A DNA stretch of 64,000 nt. Origin: Trifolium pratense (Eukaryota > Streptophyta > Magnoliopsida > Fabales > Fabaceae). A model generated the notes under the pieces. It searched no databases, was not told where the DNA came from, and worked only from the letters and a program-made list of their open reading frames with translations. A program made the translations under genes and the position numbers. The stretch spans positions 1,798,001 through 1,862,000 of the forward strand of contig NC_060061.1 of NCBI RefSeq assembly GCF_020283565.1, read 5' to 3'. Below, piece after piece: positions 21,152 through 31,430 of the stretch; positions within the stretch are counted from its first letter, which is position 1, and every line of letters starts with the position of its first letter.

Positions 21152-21812
21152 AAAATTCCCACCGTTGGTACCAAGCAAGAGCCTTTCCTTCCATTGCTAC
21201 CATCACTACTTGCAATTTTTCCCTTTCATTCATCCTTTTCAATTGAAAATAGTGATCCACTTTGTTTAACCACCCGTAGGCATCAGTACCTTCAAACACC
21301 GGAATTTTTAACTTTCTCCAATGTTCTTCGCGCGGACGGTTATGGTCATTGTTGTTAATAAATAGTAAATATTCTATTACTAGGAGTAATTTTCTATTAG
21401 TAATTTGTATTCGGCCCATGAACCCATTTGGTTAGAATAGCCTATATAAACACATTAGTGATTGTACATTATTCATAACTTGAAAGATAATAATATTCAG
21501 TTTTCACAGTCATGATGCACCGATGCATCGTCGCTGTCAGTCTGGTCGCCATCACCATGCGTTTCCCCCTGCATGTGTAAATTGCGACGCATTAAGGCCG
21601 TCAATTCTGTGACTTGTTGCCGTGCTTCCAACTTTTCTCTACGGTCTTCCAGAATTTTGTCGACATTGTCCCTCATGGTTAACAAACCGCTTCCAACTTT
21701 TCTCTACGGTCTTCCAGAATTTTGTCGACATTGTCCCTCATGGTTAACAAACCTGAAAATCCACGTTCTAAAGTTTCCAATCTGGCCTCCATTTCTTGTG
21801 CAGATACCATGA
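21152..21812 (-). pseudogene. Chromovirus gag, N-terminal half
   Basis: From an ATG at about 21812 (MVSAQEMEARLETLERGFSG), through a coiled-coil-like Glu/Arg stretch and HHDHNRPREEH, then LKIPVFEGTDAYGWLNKVDH and ALAWYQRWEF. A 67-bp tandem duplication (about 21625-21760) repeats part of the N-terminus. A 159-bp solo LTR interrupts the frame at 21350-21508. The C-terminal half resumes at 8020, beyond the nested elements. Confidence 0.85.
21350..21508 (+). mobile_element. Very short solo LTR (TRIM-like) in gag
   Basis: 159 bp, TGTTGTTAATA...TTTTCACA, flanked by a perfect 5-bp duplication GTCAT (21345-21349, 21509-21513). A TATA-like CCTATATAAACAC lies inside. Removing it and one GTCAT restores the Gag frame. 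LTRs this short are typical of terminal-repeat retrotransposons in miniature. Confidence 0.9.
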
Positions 21813-21844
21813 TGCAGTCCCGGAAGGCAACTTCTCTATACCAA

Positions 21845-22266
21845 TCGATAAAAATCGGCACTAAAGAGAAATAGATCGCACAATAGGAATACTTTATTGA
21901 TAATAATTCTGGAGAATGATTCTAAACCAGAATATTACACATAGACACATTACAATAATGATAGGAAATAATATTCAATAACAAGGCACAAATACACCAA
22001 GATTCGAGAGCTTGGGCTCTCCCCTTACCAAATGTTCGAGAGTTTTGGTCTCTCCCACTAACCAACCACTCAATAACTTTCTGATATCCCCTTTTGTCTG
22101 ACCCTTTTCCTATTTATAGGCAACACCTCTCATTCTTCTAATTAATTAATTAATTAATTAATTCCTATTCTAACAGCAGTTACATGACAGTTATTTCCTA
22201 TTTATAGGCAACACCTCTCATTCTTCTAATATTAACTAGCAAGGCCCATTATTATTGTTATCCTCA
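21845..22266 (-). repeat. 5' LTR of the outer chromovirus
   Basis: Lies just upstream of gag and has TATA boxes (CCTATAAATAGG on the minus strand at about 22115 and 22205, in a duplicated 34-bp block around an ATTA microsatellite). A TTGGTATAGAGA at 21843 downward resembles the tRNA-Met site TGGTATCAGAG. The outer end (TGAGGATAAC) is inferred, not proved. Confidence 0.55.
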
Positions 22267-22472
22267 TTAAGGGCAAATAAATAAACAAGATCATGCTTAA
22301 ATACGAGTTTTATGAATCGATTGGAAATGAAGTAGGGTGGTAGTGCTGGTTAGTTAGTTGCTTTGAATATGTGTGACAATACTACTACATGTAGACTAAG
22401 AAAGAGCTATTGAAATATCAAACGTTTAAATTTGAATTAGAATAAAGTTAGTTTTTTGGTTATACCGTCTAT
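22267..22472. other. No gene seen
   Basis: AT-rich spacer next to the SINE. Confidence 0.3.
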
Positions 22473-22492
22473 AAATACTAGAAAAAGTTGTA

Positions 22493-22584
22493 TTGGCTTG
22501 AGACTTGGGAGTGTGCTTCTCCTTAACGTCTCAGGTTCAATTCTCTGTAGTGCCAATTTGGGTGGTAGCTTCCTAAAAAAAAAA
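22493..22584 (+). mobile_element. Short tRNA-derived SINE
   Basis: About 92 bp ending in an A tract, with pol III promoter-like boxes (TGGCTTGAGAC and GGTTCAATTC). Flanked by an 18-20-bp target duplication ATACTAGAAAA(A/T)GTTGTA (to 22492 and 22585-22602). Long duplications plus a 3' A tail prove LINE-machinery insertion. Confidence 0.85.
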
Positions 22585-22602
22585 ATACTAGAAAATGTTG
22601 TA

Positions 22603-23090
22603 CACACGATCTCATGTAGTAATTGTAAAAATTGATTAGGCTGAAAACTAAGGGACCAAAGTAAGGTATATAATATAACTCATATTACCCCTTGAAATAA
22701 AAAAAGGAAAATTTAAGAGGATTAGGAGACCTAAGTTAAGATTTTAATCAAGTTAGAATTATATATTGATTTCAAACTTTTTCCCCCAAGTCCTAAATCG
22801 TGTATATAGTTTATAGATCAAGTAAAAAGTACAAATAAAAAATAATTACAAACCTAATGGAATTAGGAGTAACTAGTCTAATCATTTTCCCTATGTATAT
22901 CTATCAACTTTAAATCTGAATTGAATTTGCAGATAAAGTCCAAGTTAATAGGAAAAAATTGTATCCTTTTAATATGGAGGTAATGTAAGGGATTGCAAAA
23001 TATGCTGACATAGGATAAGTTATTAGTATCAGTTTTTCTGAGTTTGCTTTGTTTTGGTGAATTTGTGGTTTAACTATGATGCTATGGCCT
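22603..23090. other. No gene seen
   Basis: AT-rich, without supported frames or repeat ends. Confidence 0.3.
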
Positions 23091-24395
23091 ATGAGGGATT
23101 TGGATTTACTGCTGTAATATATCACACAGTTACACACAGTTGAAGAAATCTGAACCATTAAAATCATCCAACATACCAGATTGCTTCTCTCCTACATTTT
23201 ATAGTTTTTAATGCCTAAATGACGTCCCTCCAAACCAGATTCAACCTTACGACGGACGAAGCGGCGACAACGCGGCAGACCAGCCTTACAACGGAGCGAC
23301 AGCAAAACAGAACGACGTCACAAGGAGCGACAATACCTACCACCCTCTTCCTCCATCCACCAATTTATTTCACAAATTGAAACACCTACCATATGCATAA
23401 TACTAGGGGTGTTCGCGGTTCGGTTTGGATCGGTTTTGAGGCAAAAACTCATCCGATCCAAAAATAAATTTATTTGCGGTTTGGTTCGGTTTTGGATGAC
23501 AAATAAAAAAAATCCGATCCAATCCGATCCAATATTATGCGGTTTAATTTGGATCGGTTTTTGGATATCCAAATTATAAATTGTAATTTTTTTTAATAAA
23601 TATAAATATTATAAAAAACGTTACAAAATAATAGTTTGACATTTTTGACAAAATAAATATTAAGTTTGATTTTTTTTTTTGACATAAAATATTAAGTTTG
23701 ATGTAAAATATAACATATAATATATTGAAAATTAATATTTTGGAATGACAATTACCAATTATATTCGAAACATATAAAAAGTAAAAAAAAATAGATTAAA
23801 TTAAACTAACATATAGTATTAACAAAATTTAAAATGAAAAAAAAGTTAATGCAATATATATATTTATACTAATAAAAAGATAAATAAATATTAAAATATA
23901 TGTATGCGGTTTGGTTCGGTTTGAATCGGTTTTAAGAAATCAATCCAAAATCCGATCCGATCCAGCGGTTTTCACAAAAGAACATCCAAACACATCCAAA
24001 AAACTTCGGTTTTTTCCGGTTTTCGGTTTTTTTGGATCGGTTTTCGGTTTTTATTTGGATTGGTTTGGATTTGAGCACCCCTACATAATACAATTGTTCT
24101 CTTTCACAAATTGGCACAGATTCTGGAATTTGAGTTATGGAGTAATGCTTCCAACCCCTATATTGAGTTATGGAATTGAAATTGGTCAAAACCTGTTGAT
24201 GAAATTGTGCAGAAATTTGTAAAAAGTTCTTAGTGTCAATTGTGTGAACATCGTTTTTCCTCAACTGTGAAATTGTTGCTTTTTGGTGGAGTAGCATTCT
24301 AAGTACGTTAGATTGTTTTAATGGTTCAGATTTCTTTAACTGTGGGTAACTGTGTGATATATGGACAGCAGTAAATCCAAGTCTGCCTATGAGTA
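23091..24395. repeat. Inverted-repeat arms flanking a hAT insertion
   Basis: The block around GGATTTACTGCTGT and ATCACACAGTTAC (23100-23170) recurs inverted at 24315-24390. The two arms face each other ~1.2 kb apart. The intervening DNA holds GC-rich text (23220-23330) and a hAT element. Likely a foldback or non-autonomous DNA element older than the hAT insertion. Confidence 0.7.
23404..24083. mobile_element. Non-autonomous hAT element
   Basis: 680 bp with ends TAGGGGTGTTC/GAGCACCCCTA and a perfect 8-bp duplication CATAATAC (23396-23403, 24084-24091). Sub-terminal repeats of CGGTTTGGATCGG type occur at both ends. No transposase frame. Confidence 0.92.
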
Positions 24396-24682
24396 ATACT
24401 CACAAATTTACAACGAAAAGTCATGTTTTGGGATCCATCATAAAAAAATGCAAGCTAGAGAGGGATCGAAAGATTTTTTTAATTTTTTCTTTCTATCCCT
24501 ATCTAGATTGAATTGGGTTTGTTTCGATTATTGGTATGTGTTCTAAGTTTTTTATTTGTCGAGTGTTCTAAGTTTTTTTTATCATGACAACACGTATAAT
24601 GTATGGTTATGTGATCATTTTACTCCTTTCTGGCATACATAAACAAAAGGTCTTGTTAAATTAATCTCAAGAAGTCTGCAAT

Positions 24683-24906
24683 TGTTATGAATAATTAAGT
24701 TAGTGTCTTAGTGGATGTCCATCCTCGATCTTCCACTTTTCTATAACTCCTATTAGTGATCGTCTTTGAGTGTCTTTGATCATTCACTTGCTTATTTATG
24801 TCCTATAAATAGGACTCTTGTTTTTAGTGTAAAGACACAATAGAATAATACAAAACTCTTATATTCTCTATCTCTACTCGCTAGCTCTCGAAGTTTATTT
24901 CTAACA
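24683..24906 (+). mobile_element. Ty1/copia-type LTR
   Basis: TGTTATGAATAAT...TTTCTAACA, 224 bp with TGTTA/TAACA ends, TATA box TCCTATAAATAGGACTC, then CGTTATCAACATGA, a copia-like primer-binding site. No copia gene follows, so it is a truncated 5' end. Confidence 0.75.
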
Positions 24907-25274
24907 CGTTATCAACATGAAACTCTACCATATTGTTATTTGACAGATGCACTCTGATCTCTCCAACTAAATTGTTGGATTCATAGCTCTATTTGCTATC
25001 TGGTGAGTTTTCTTCCTTATCCTTGTAATGGTTTGAGGCATAAGTATACAACATGATTTGTTTACTGTGATTAAGAAAATGAGGCTCCTTTGTTGGTACA
25101 ATGGGGCTATTGTGTAAATTGTCTTTCTCTTTATTTATAGTGTTTGCATTGCATTGAATAATTAGTCCATTGTCTCATGATGTAATTTTTCTCTTCTGTA
25201 TGTTTGCTAGTTAGTATAGACATGTTTTCATTTCGTGACTGTGTCATACAAACAAAATAGTAATATTTTTTTTT

Positions 25275-25552
25275 TGGCTTAATTGCATATTTAGTTCCTT
25301 ATGTTTATTTTAGGTTTCAATTTGGTCCCTTACGTTTAAAAAGTTTCAAGTTGGTCCGTTTTGTTATTGTATTCAACATAAGTTCGTCCTTTTCGTCAAA
25401 TTTTGAGTTAATTTCTTCTAACTTTTCGTTAAATTTTGAGTTAATTTCTTCTAAAACTTTCATATAGTATCCTCCTAAGTTGTCTGAGTACACAAATCTA
25501 TTAGTCACGTAATAAAAAATTGACTAAAAGGACCAACTTGAAACTTTTTAGA
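25275..25552. mobile_element. Foldback/MITE-like inverted repeat
   Basis: Begins GGCTTAATTGCATATTTAG. AAAAAGTTTCAAGTTGGTCC near 25337 faces its complement near 25532. A 35-bp part (AATTTTGAGTTAATTTCTTC) is duplicated inside. No coding. Confidence 0.6.
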
Positions 25553-25846
25553 AAGCATACCTCATTATTGCGTTGGTATAATACTCAACTAATTTGTTTG
25601 TTTCCCTTTTTGCATAGACTTTTATGATATTAATAGATTAGATGTTCTGAACTAATTTTTGTGGTAAGAGAAGTTTTGCTTAAATGAATTTTGTAATATA
25701 GTAATGATGCACTTGTTTAGTAGATCCGGCTATAAGTTAGTATTCTTCTGTCGGTAGGTAGGTTATAGACCAAAATTCATAGTTTAGACTTTCTAAATGT
25801 ATAAGAGTATTTGACACATGCTCTTCTATGGCTTATTATCCTGGCT
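25553..25846. other. No gene seen
   Basis: AT-rich spacer. Confidence 0.3.
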
Positions 25847-25854
25847 GTTATAAC

Positions 25855-25984
25855 TTATGAAGCACGGACACCGGACACCGGACACAACACAGACACTGAC
25901 ACGTCGACACCGATAATAATTTGAGAAACCGACATGTGTCTGACACCGGAGACACCTAATCTAAGGAGTGTCCATGCTTCATAG
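25855..25984. mobile_element. 130-bp MITE, TATGAAGCACGGACAC family
   Basis: Ends TTATGAAGCACGGACAC and GTGTCCATGCTTCATAG. Flanked by GTTATAAC (25847-25854 and 25985-25992), an 8-bp duplication. The same family is at 42303-42541 and, degraded, at about 50547-51050. Confidence 0.88.
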
Positions 25985-25992
25985 GTTATAAC

Positions 25993-26620
25993 CTATTGTA
26001 TCATGCACTCATGAACCTCTGAGTTATTTTCAAAGTGAAACAAGACTTCTAAAATAGGCAAATGAATGACGTTTACTATTATGCCTGCATATGTGATTTA
26101 AGTGATTAGACATATGTATCCTCCACGTCTTCTTCTAAGAGGATTCCTCATCTGCTATTTCTTTATTCTTTATGAATTAAATCATACTATTCATTTACAG
26201 CTTCGTGTTGAATTATTATTCCATGTCCAAAGAATTGAGGTATGCCATGTTAGTTAATGAGTAAACTGATCTGCAGTCATTAGAGAATCACAAATTTTCT
26301 AATGTCTACCACCTTTTAGGCATAATTATGGGAAGATACTTGTTCGATGTTCAGTGTCACTTACATACCAAACAACTTACCTTCATCAATTTAAGCCAGA
26401 CATGCATATTCTGTCCCTATTTTGTGGACTGATCACCCATCCAATGGTTTTAATTTGAGTTTTTCTTTTTGCACCCCGTGCGCCCCCTGGATTTGCAAAA
26501 TTAACCACCTCGCTACTTAAAACGCGAGTGTGTAAAATTGCAAAAACTGGAAAAACACCATACCCATACGCATGCTACATTGTGAGCATCGTTCGCAGTC
26601 CACATAGCGAACTGGTCTAC
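25993..26620. other. No gene seen
   Basis: AT-rich, no supported frame. Confidence 0.3.
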
Positions 26621-26639
26621 AAATAAAATAACGGTCTTC

Positions 26640-26935
26640 CATGTAGTCAAAAGTGAAGAACACGTGGCCAAACATGATTGACCACGTGTCTGACTGTACC
26701 ATAGCTCCAGCCAATCAGATTGCTTGAAGATTTCTATAAATAGGCATAAGTTGCGACAAATTTTTATACTACATTCTCTCATATTCTTCATTTTTTTTTA
26801 CTTTGTTGTTGATATGAGTAATCAAAATGGCTGGTAGTGTAGAAGTGGAGGCCGGTAGGACTAACCGAATGACCCCTTTCAATCGTTTGCGTCTTAAAAA
26901 GCGAATCATGTACTCGTTTGCTTTCTAGTTAGCGA
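26640..26935 (+). promoter_or_regulatory. Orphan promoter with short downstream frame
   Basis: Carries a G-box core CACGTG (in GACCACGTGTC, ~26680), a second ACACGTGG (~26660), GCCAATCAG, and a TATA box TTCTATAAATAGG (~26731) at plausible spacing, then a CT-rich leader. ATGGCTGGTAG near 26828 opens a 33-codon frame (MAGSVEVEAGRTNRM...) that stops before a MITE. The gene behind it seems lost or displaced. It may be an LTR or captured promoter. Confidence 0.45.
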
Positions 26936-26968
26936 ACACCACCCAGACCAGAAGACAATTTTTTTTTT

Positions 26969-27258
26969 GGCTTAATTAATAAAATGGTCCCTTAAAGACA
27001 TTTTTGATTTCATATTGGTCCCTTAAAGAAAAAAAGGTTCAAATAGGTCCCTTAAAGAAAAAAAAGTCCGAATAGGTCCCTTAAAGACATCTCCGTTAAT
27101 CAGTTTGGTCCTATTGGACCAAACTGATTAACGGAGATGTGTTTAAGGAACCTATTCGGACTTTTTTTCTTTAAGGGACCTATTTGAACCTTTTTTTTCT
27201 TTAAGGGAACAATCTGAAACCAAAAATGTCTTTAAGGGACCATTTTATTAATTAAGCC
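26969..27258. mobile_element. Near-perfect palindromic foldback MITE
   Basis: 290 bp, almost entirely two inverted arms. Ends GGCTTAATTAATAAAATGG and its complement, centre near TTTGGTCCTATTGGACCAAA. Each arm repeats GGTCCCTTAAAG several times. Flanked by T tracts of ten on both sides, possibly the target duplication. Confidence 0.9.
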
Positions 27259-27903
27259 TTTTTTTTTTATACAACATTATATATATATTAAGAAAATAAA
27301 TAAATAGGTAATATCAAAATATCATTTCATATATATTAATCTGAGTAGTCATTTATATTTTGGACTTTAACCATTTTACATCAAAAAAATCAAAATGTGG
27401 TTAAAATGATTAGTCTAACGATATACACTTTTAAACTAAACAAATATAATCATGTGTTAGATCCACCGCTTCTACCACAAAACTGTCGTCTTCAATGTCT
27501 ATAACCTCTTTAGCATGTTGAGATGTTCTTTCATCTCGAACTACACTACCACCGTGAGTACGTTTTAGATTGTTGTAGTTTTTCATACAATGAACATATA
27601 TCTAAAGTTTGCTCGTGGTATCATAAGAGGGGTAAGAAAATTTGGTTTATGGTCAAGCCAAAGGAAATACTTAGCTATGGAAGAGATTTGAGAGATACTA
27701 ATTATCTTTGAAGTGGTTTTAAGAATGTAGAAATTTAAGAAATCCTAAGCCTCTAATTTGGAACCTGACTCTAAGATTTTAACTAATGGTTAACCTCCAT
27801 TCATGCTTTTGATTTACTTGGTCTATTTGGTCTATATATTTACACTTGTCCTAATACTTTCTATCTTAGCTTAATTGCTTGAGAACAAACAATAGTTCAA
27901 ACA
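27259..27903. other. Possible internal 3' remnant of an Athila-like element
   Basis: Mostly AT-rich. The last 60 bp carry the Athila-like motif TTGCTTGAGAACAAAC before a polypurine tract. No recognised frame. Confidence 0.35.
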
Positions 27904-28440
27904 TTGGGGAGTTGGTGAAATACAAATATGCATGGATTTTAGTAGTATTTTGAATAAATAAAATAAACTTTTATTGAAAGTACTATTTTCCTTTTTTTAT
28001 TTCTTTTCTATTATTACGTATAAACTCTTGGAATCCAAAGAAAAGCGTGGTTTTGATGTATTTTATGATGTCTAAAAGATCAAGATTTATTTTATGGTTG
28101 TTAAATGTCTCTCTTATTGAAGAAAATGTGGAAAGTTCATGCAAATCAAGTTTGGACGTAGTCAAAAATTCAAGAAACTGTCACTAAAAGTTGAACACAT
28201 GAAAGTCACATTTTTACTCATCTTGGGACCCTGCCACGGCCGTGGCAGACTTGTTAGAGGCTTCAGATGCTCTCGGATGCTTCTGCCACAGCCAGTGGTG
28301 TCTTGGCACGGCCATGACAGCTCCAAATGCTAAAAATAACAGTTTTCGTCTCTTTAGTTCACTTTCATTTGTCCATTATCTGTAATAATGCCTAGTGGAC
28401 ATTATCTGAAAATTTTAAGAGAGAGATTGAAGGAAGGGAG
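27904..28440 (+). mobile_element. Polypurine tract and 3' LTR of an Athila-like element
   Basis: TTGGGGAGTTGG (27904-27915) follows TTGAGAACAAACAATAGTTC, closely matching the tract before the 3' LTR at 13.26 kb. The LTR would start at TGAAATAC (27916). It contains an 18-bp perfect palindrome CTGCCACGGCCGTGGCAG (~28231) and related GC-rich repeats. The 3' end was not found. Confidence 0.55.
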
Positions 28441-29130
28441 TGTAAAAAAAAAAGAAGAATGACATAGGTAAAGGTAACAATAGAATTTTAGGCCACGTAC
28501 AGTTAAAATTTGTGGCTATTAAATACGAATAGGCGATACTTTTTATCATTGTTGGCTAAAATTACAATGAGTGTCTATCAATTTTAAACCGTGGTTCCAG
28601 CGTTGCCTAAAAAGTAACAGGCAGCAAAATTTTGCATGAAACCAAAAAATGCACTACATATGTAAATTTTAAGCACTACATATGTAAATTTTTAGAAACT
28701 CTCATAGTCTCATGTAAAGTTTGTTAGAGCAGCAACATCGCGGGTGGCTTTACAAACTTTTGCCAACATATTGCAACCTTTGTCAGAGGGGTTGGGATAT
28801 TTGAAAGGCTTAGAGTGGTAATAGGATACCACCACTTCCAGGAATGGACACGGTGCTTTGTGTTCCTTTTCTTTTTCAAAGCCAAATTAAATATTCAAAA
28901 TAAAATTGTAGCATCACATTTAATATTTATTACCGTTAGAAAAATAACCGTTGCACTTCATAGTCAAATTTTTTTACAAGTTTTTCTACTTAGTTATAAA
29001 ATGTAGTTTGGGTATAAATAAGTGATTAACCATTTCAATCTATCACAATTTTTCATCTACATTTAGTCTAAATTTGAATCATATATTTTAACTTTTTTAA
29101 AAAAATTTCTTCCACACATTTCATTTGCCA

Positions 29131-29733
29131 ATGAACCCCAACCACCACAATCCATGGTCCAATTTCATGCAAAATGGTGGCTTTCCACCATTTATCCCAA
29201 ATCAACAAAATACCTCATACTTTGAAAATTCATCCAATAACCCAAACTCACTTCCTAACTCAAATATACAAAATCCTACTTTTATCTCGAATCAAAATAA
29301 TTCACATTTTGGAAATTCTCCATATCATAATCCACCTTACCCATATCATTATCAAAACTTTTCATCTCAATCAACTAGTCCCACTATGTCACATGGAGTT
29401 CAAATGAATAATAGTCACATGCAATTAAGTGACCAAGAGCCTGAAACACCACAATTTTGCACTCAAGATGGCTTGGAAACAATTAACCTTGGTGAAGAAG
29501 TTGGAACTACATCGGTTATGAAAACGTCGAAAACAAGATTTCAACCAAAGGAGGATGAACTTCTCATTCAATCATGGCTCAACATTTCTAGGGATCCAAT
29601 TGTAAGGATTGATCAAAAGGGAGATAGTTTTTGGAAGAGGATTGGTGAAGCTTATAACAATCATCGCCCAAAGAATTTCATGCGCAAGAATTTGGAAGCT
29701 CAAGTAGGCCTAGACGCCGAAGAAGGAATATAG
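29131..29733 (+). CDS. PIF/Harbinger ORF1 (Myb/SANT-like), truncated
   Basis: ATG at 29131 opens a 200-aa protein. Residues 1-105 are low-complexity, rich in Asn, Pro, Ser and Gln. Residues ~135-188 (TRFQPKEDELLIQSWLNIS and GDSFWKRIGEAYNNHRP) are the start of the Myb/SANT-like trihelix domain of PIF ORF1 proteins, which help bring transposase to the terminal repeats. The rest of the domain is missing: after KNF the frame passes a deletion junction into the transposase gene in the wrong frame and stops at 29733. Likely non-functional. Confidence 0.8.
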   Translation: MNPNHHNPWSNFMQNGGFPPFIPNQQNTSYFENSSNNPNSLPNSNIQNPTFISNQNNSHFGNSPYHNPPYPYHYQNFSSQSTSPTMSHGVQMNNSHMQLSDQEPETPQFCTQDGLETINLGEEVGTTSVMKTSKTRFQPKEDELLIQSWLNISRDPIVRIDQKGDSFWKRIGEAYNNHRPKNFMRKNLEAQVGLDAEEGI

Positions 29734-30869
29734 AGAGAGAACGTGAAGAAGGACATGAGCGGCTATTCAAGGATTATTTCTCAGAAAGTCCAGTGTACAC
29801 GGATGAGCAATTTCGTCGAAGGTATCGAATGCATAAACATGTATTCCTTCGCATCGTTGAAGCTCTTGGTCAACATGATGAGTATTTTCAGCCGCGGATT
29901 AATGCAACTGGTAGATCAGGTCTTTCACCGCTACAAAAATGCACTGCTGTTATTCGTATGTTGGCATATGGAGCATCAGCTGATAGTGTGGATGACTATT
30001 TGAGAATTGGTGAAAGCACCACACTAAAATGTGTTGATAGGTTTACAAGGGGTGTGATCAATTTATTTGGGCCGGAATATTTGCGAAAGCCTACCACTGA
30101 AGACATCGAACGCTTGCTACAGATGGGGGAGGCACGTGGCTTTCCAGGTATGTTGGGGAGTATTGATTGTATGCATTGGGAATGGAAAAATTGTCCAGTT
30201 GCATGGAAAGGACAGTATGTTCGAGGTGATCATGGCAAACCCACAGTTATGCTTGAAGCAGTTGCTTCACAAGACTTATGGATTTGGCACGCTTTTTTTG
30301 GGGTAGCGGGTTCAAACAACGATATCAATGTGCTGAACCAATCTGATGTCTTCAACGATGTTATGCAAGGGCGAGCTCCTGAGGTCCATTTTTCAGTCAA
30401 TCAACATGAATACAACATGGGCTATTATCTATCAGATGGCATTTATCCTGAGTGGGCTACATTTGTGAAAAGCATTCCAATGCCACAAGGGGATAAGAGA
30501 AAATTGTTTGCTCAACATCAAGAAGGCGCGAGAAAGGAAATTGAACGAGCATTCGGAGTTCTCCAATCCCAGTTTGCGATCATACGTAACCCGGCTCGAT
30601 CTTGGCACTTGGATGCACTCAAACGTATAATGGAGACGTGCATCATATTGCACAACATGATTGTTGAAGATGAACGTGCCAGATATGGTGGCACTTTTGA
30701 TTATTCATATGATCATTTGGGTAATGATCCGATTGCACCACCAAACGATTCTAATAATGATTTCCAAGAGTTCCTACGTAGAAGACATAATATTCGCGAT
30801 AAGCAAATTCATCGACACCTTCAGCAAGACTTGATATATAGAACACATATGGGAACGTTTTGGACATGA
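29688..30869 (+). CDS. PIF/Harbinger DDE transposase, N-terminally truncated
   Basis: The frame enters at the deletion junction near 29688 (SSSRPRRRRRNIERERE) and ends with a stop at 30867-30869. No ATG lies upstream of MHKHVFLRI (~29829), so the normal start is lost. The catalytic domain is otherwise whole (plant transposon protein/DDE_4): first Asp in GMLGSIDCMHWEWKNCP, second Asp in GYYLSDGIYPEWATF, Glu in ARKEIERAFGVLQSQFAI, followed by IILHNMIVEDER. Family members are about 400-440 aa, so roughly 40 N-terminal residues are missing. It cuts at 3-bp TWA targets when complete. Confidence 0.88.
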   Translation, partial: EFGSSSRPRRRRRNIEREREEGHERLFKDYFSESPVYTDEQFRRRYRMHKHVFLRIVEALGQHDEYFQPRINATGRSGLSPLQKCTAVIRMLAYGASADSVDDYLRIGESTTLKCVDRFTRGVINLFGPEYLRKPTTEDIERLLQMGEARGFPGMLGSIDCMHWEWKNCPVAWKGQYVRGDHGKPTVMLEAVASQDLWIWHAFFGVAGSNNDINVLNQSDVFNDVMQGRAPEVHFSVNQHEYNMGYYLSDGIYPEWATFVKSIPMPQGDKRKLFAQHQEGARKEIERAFGVLQSQFAIIRNPARSWHLDALKRIMETCIILHNMIVEDERARYGGTFDYSYDHLGNDPIAPPNDSNNDFQEFLRRRHNIRDKQIHRHLQQDLIYRTHMGTFWT

Positions 30870-31291
30870 GAATAACCACAATTAGAAATTATTTTAAACG
30901 TTCATTATATTTTATGCTAGTAGTTTATTTTAATGTCTATGATTTTAATTTTTTTTTATTTTCGTATAAGTTATGTGTCATGTACTATGTTATTTAATAT
31001 ATTTTCAATTTTTTTCAAATATTTTATTTTATATATTTGTTTTTTTAATGCATTATGATATAATTGATTTAATTTGTTTCAATTATACATTTTATATATT
31101 AATATAAAATATAAATTAGGATTATATTGAGAATGTTGTGGGGTCCATGTTAGAGTGTTTAATGAGTGGTATGAATATTTAGAAAATATGGTTGAGTAGT
31201 TTAAATAGGTGGAAAGTATAAAATAATATAGTATATTATGTGGGGCCCATTTATACCACCCACATGGGTGGTATGGATGTGGGTGCTCTTA

Positions 31292-31430
31292 GGAGACAAA
31301 CCAATGAGGTTGCTCATGCCTTAGTAAAAGCGGCCACATTCTTAGCTAGTGTCCATCTTTTTATCCATATTCCAACATGTATTCAACACCTTATTATAAA
31401 TGAAATGCTATAAATACTTTATTGTAAAAA
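31292..31430 (+). mobile_element. LINE 3' end, RNase H tail
   Basis: Immediately after the PIF element the plus strand codes RRQTNEVAHALVKAATFLAS and CIQHLIINEM, the C-terminal RNase H (RVT_3-type) motif of plant LINEs, then an A-rich end (~31421). The frame connects with GIFERL just left of the PIF element, so the LINE is the older insertion. Confidence 0.75.

Larger units (their letters stand above)
28813..31288 (+). mobile_element. PIF/Harbinger DNA transposon, internally deleted
   Basis: Ends GAGTGGTAATAGG and GGATGTGGGTGCTC (inverted GAGCACCCACATCC; degenerate but alike, both with ATACCACC nearby) flanked by the 3-bp duplication TTA (28810-28812, 31289-31291) expected for PIF/Harbinger. 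It codes an ORF1 (Myb/SANT-like) and a DDE transposase on the plus strand. It sits in a LINE RNase H frame, which reads through if the element and one TTA are removed. Confidence 0.85.

Noticed and set aside
27523..27711. 62-codon plus-strand frame near an Athila-like 3' end
   Set aside because: No family recognised, no start context; may be a remnant of a retroelement but cannot be supported.
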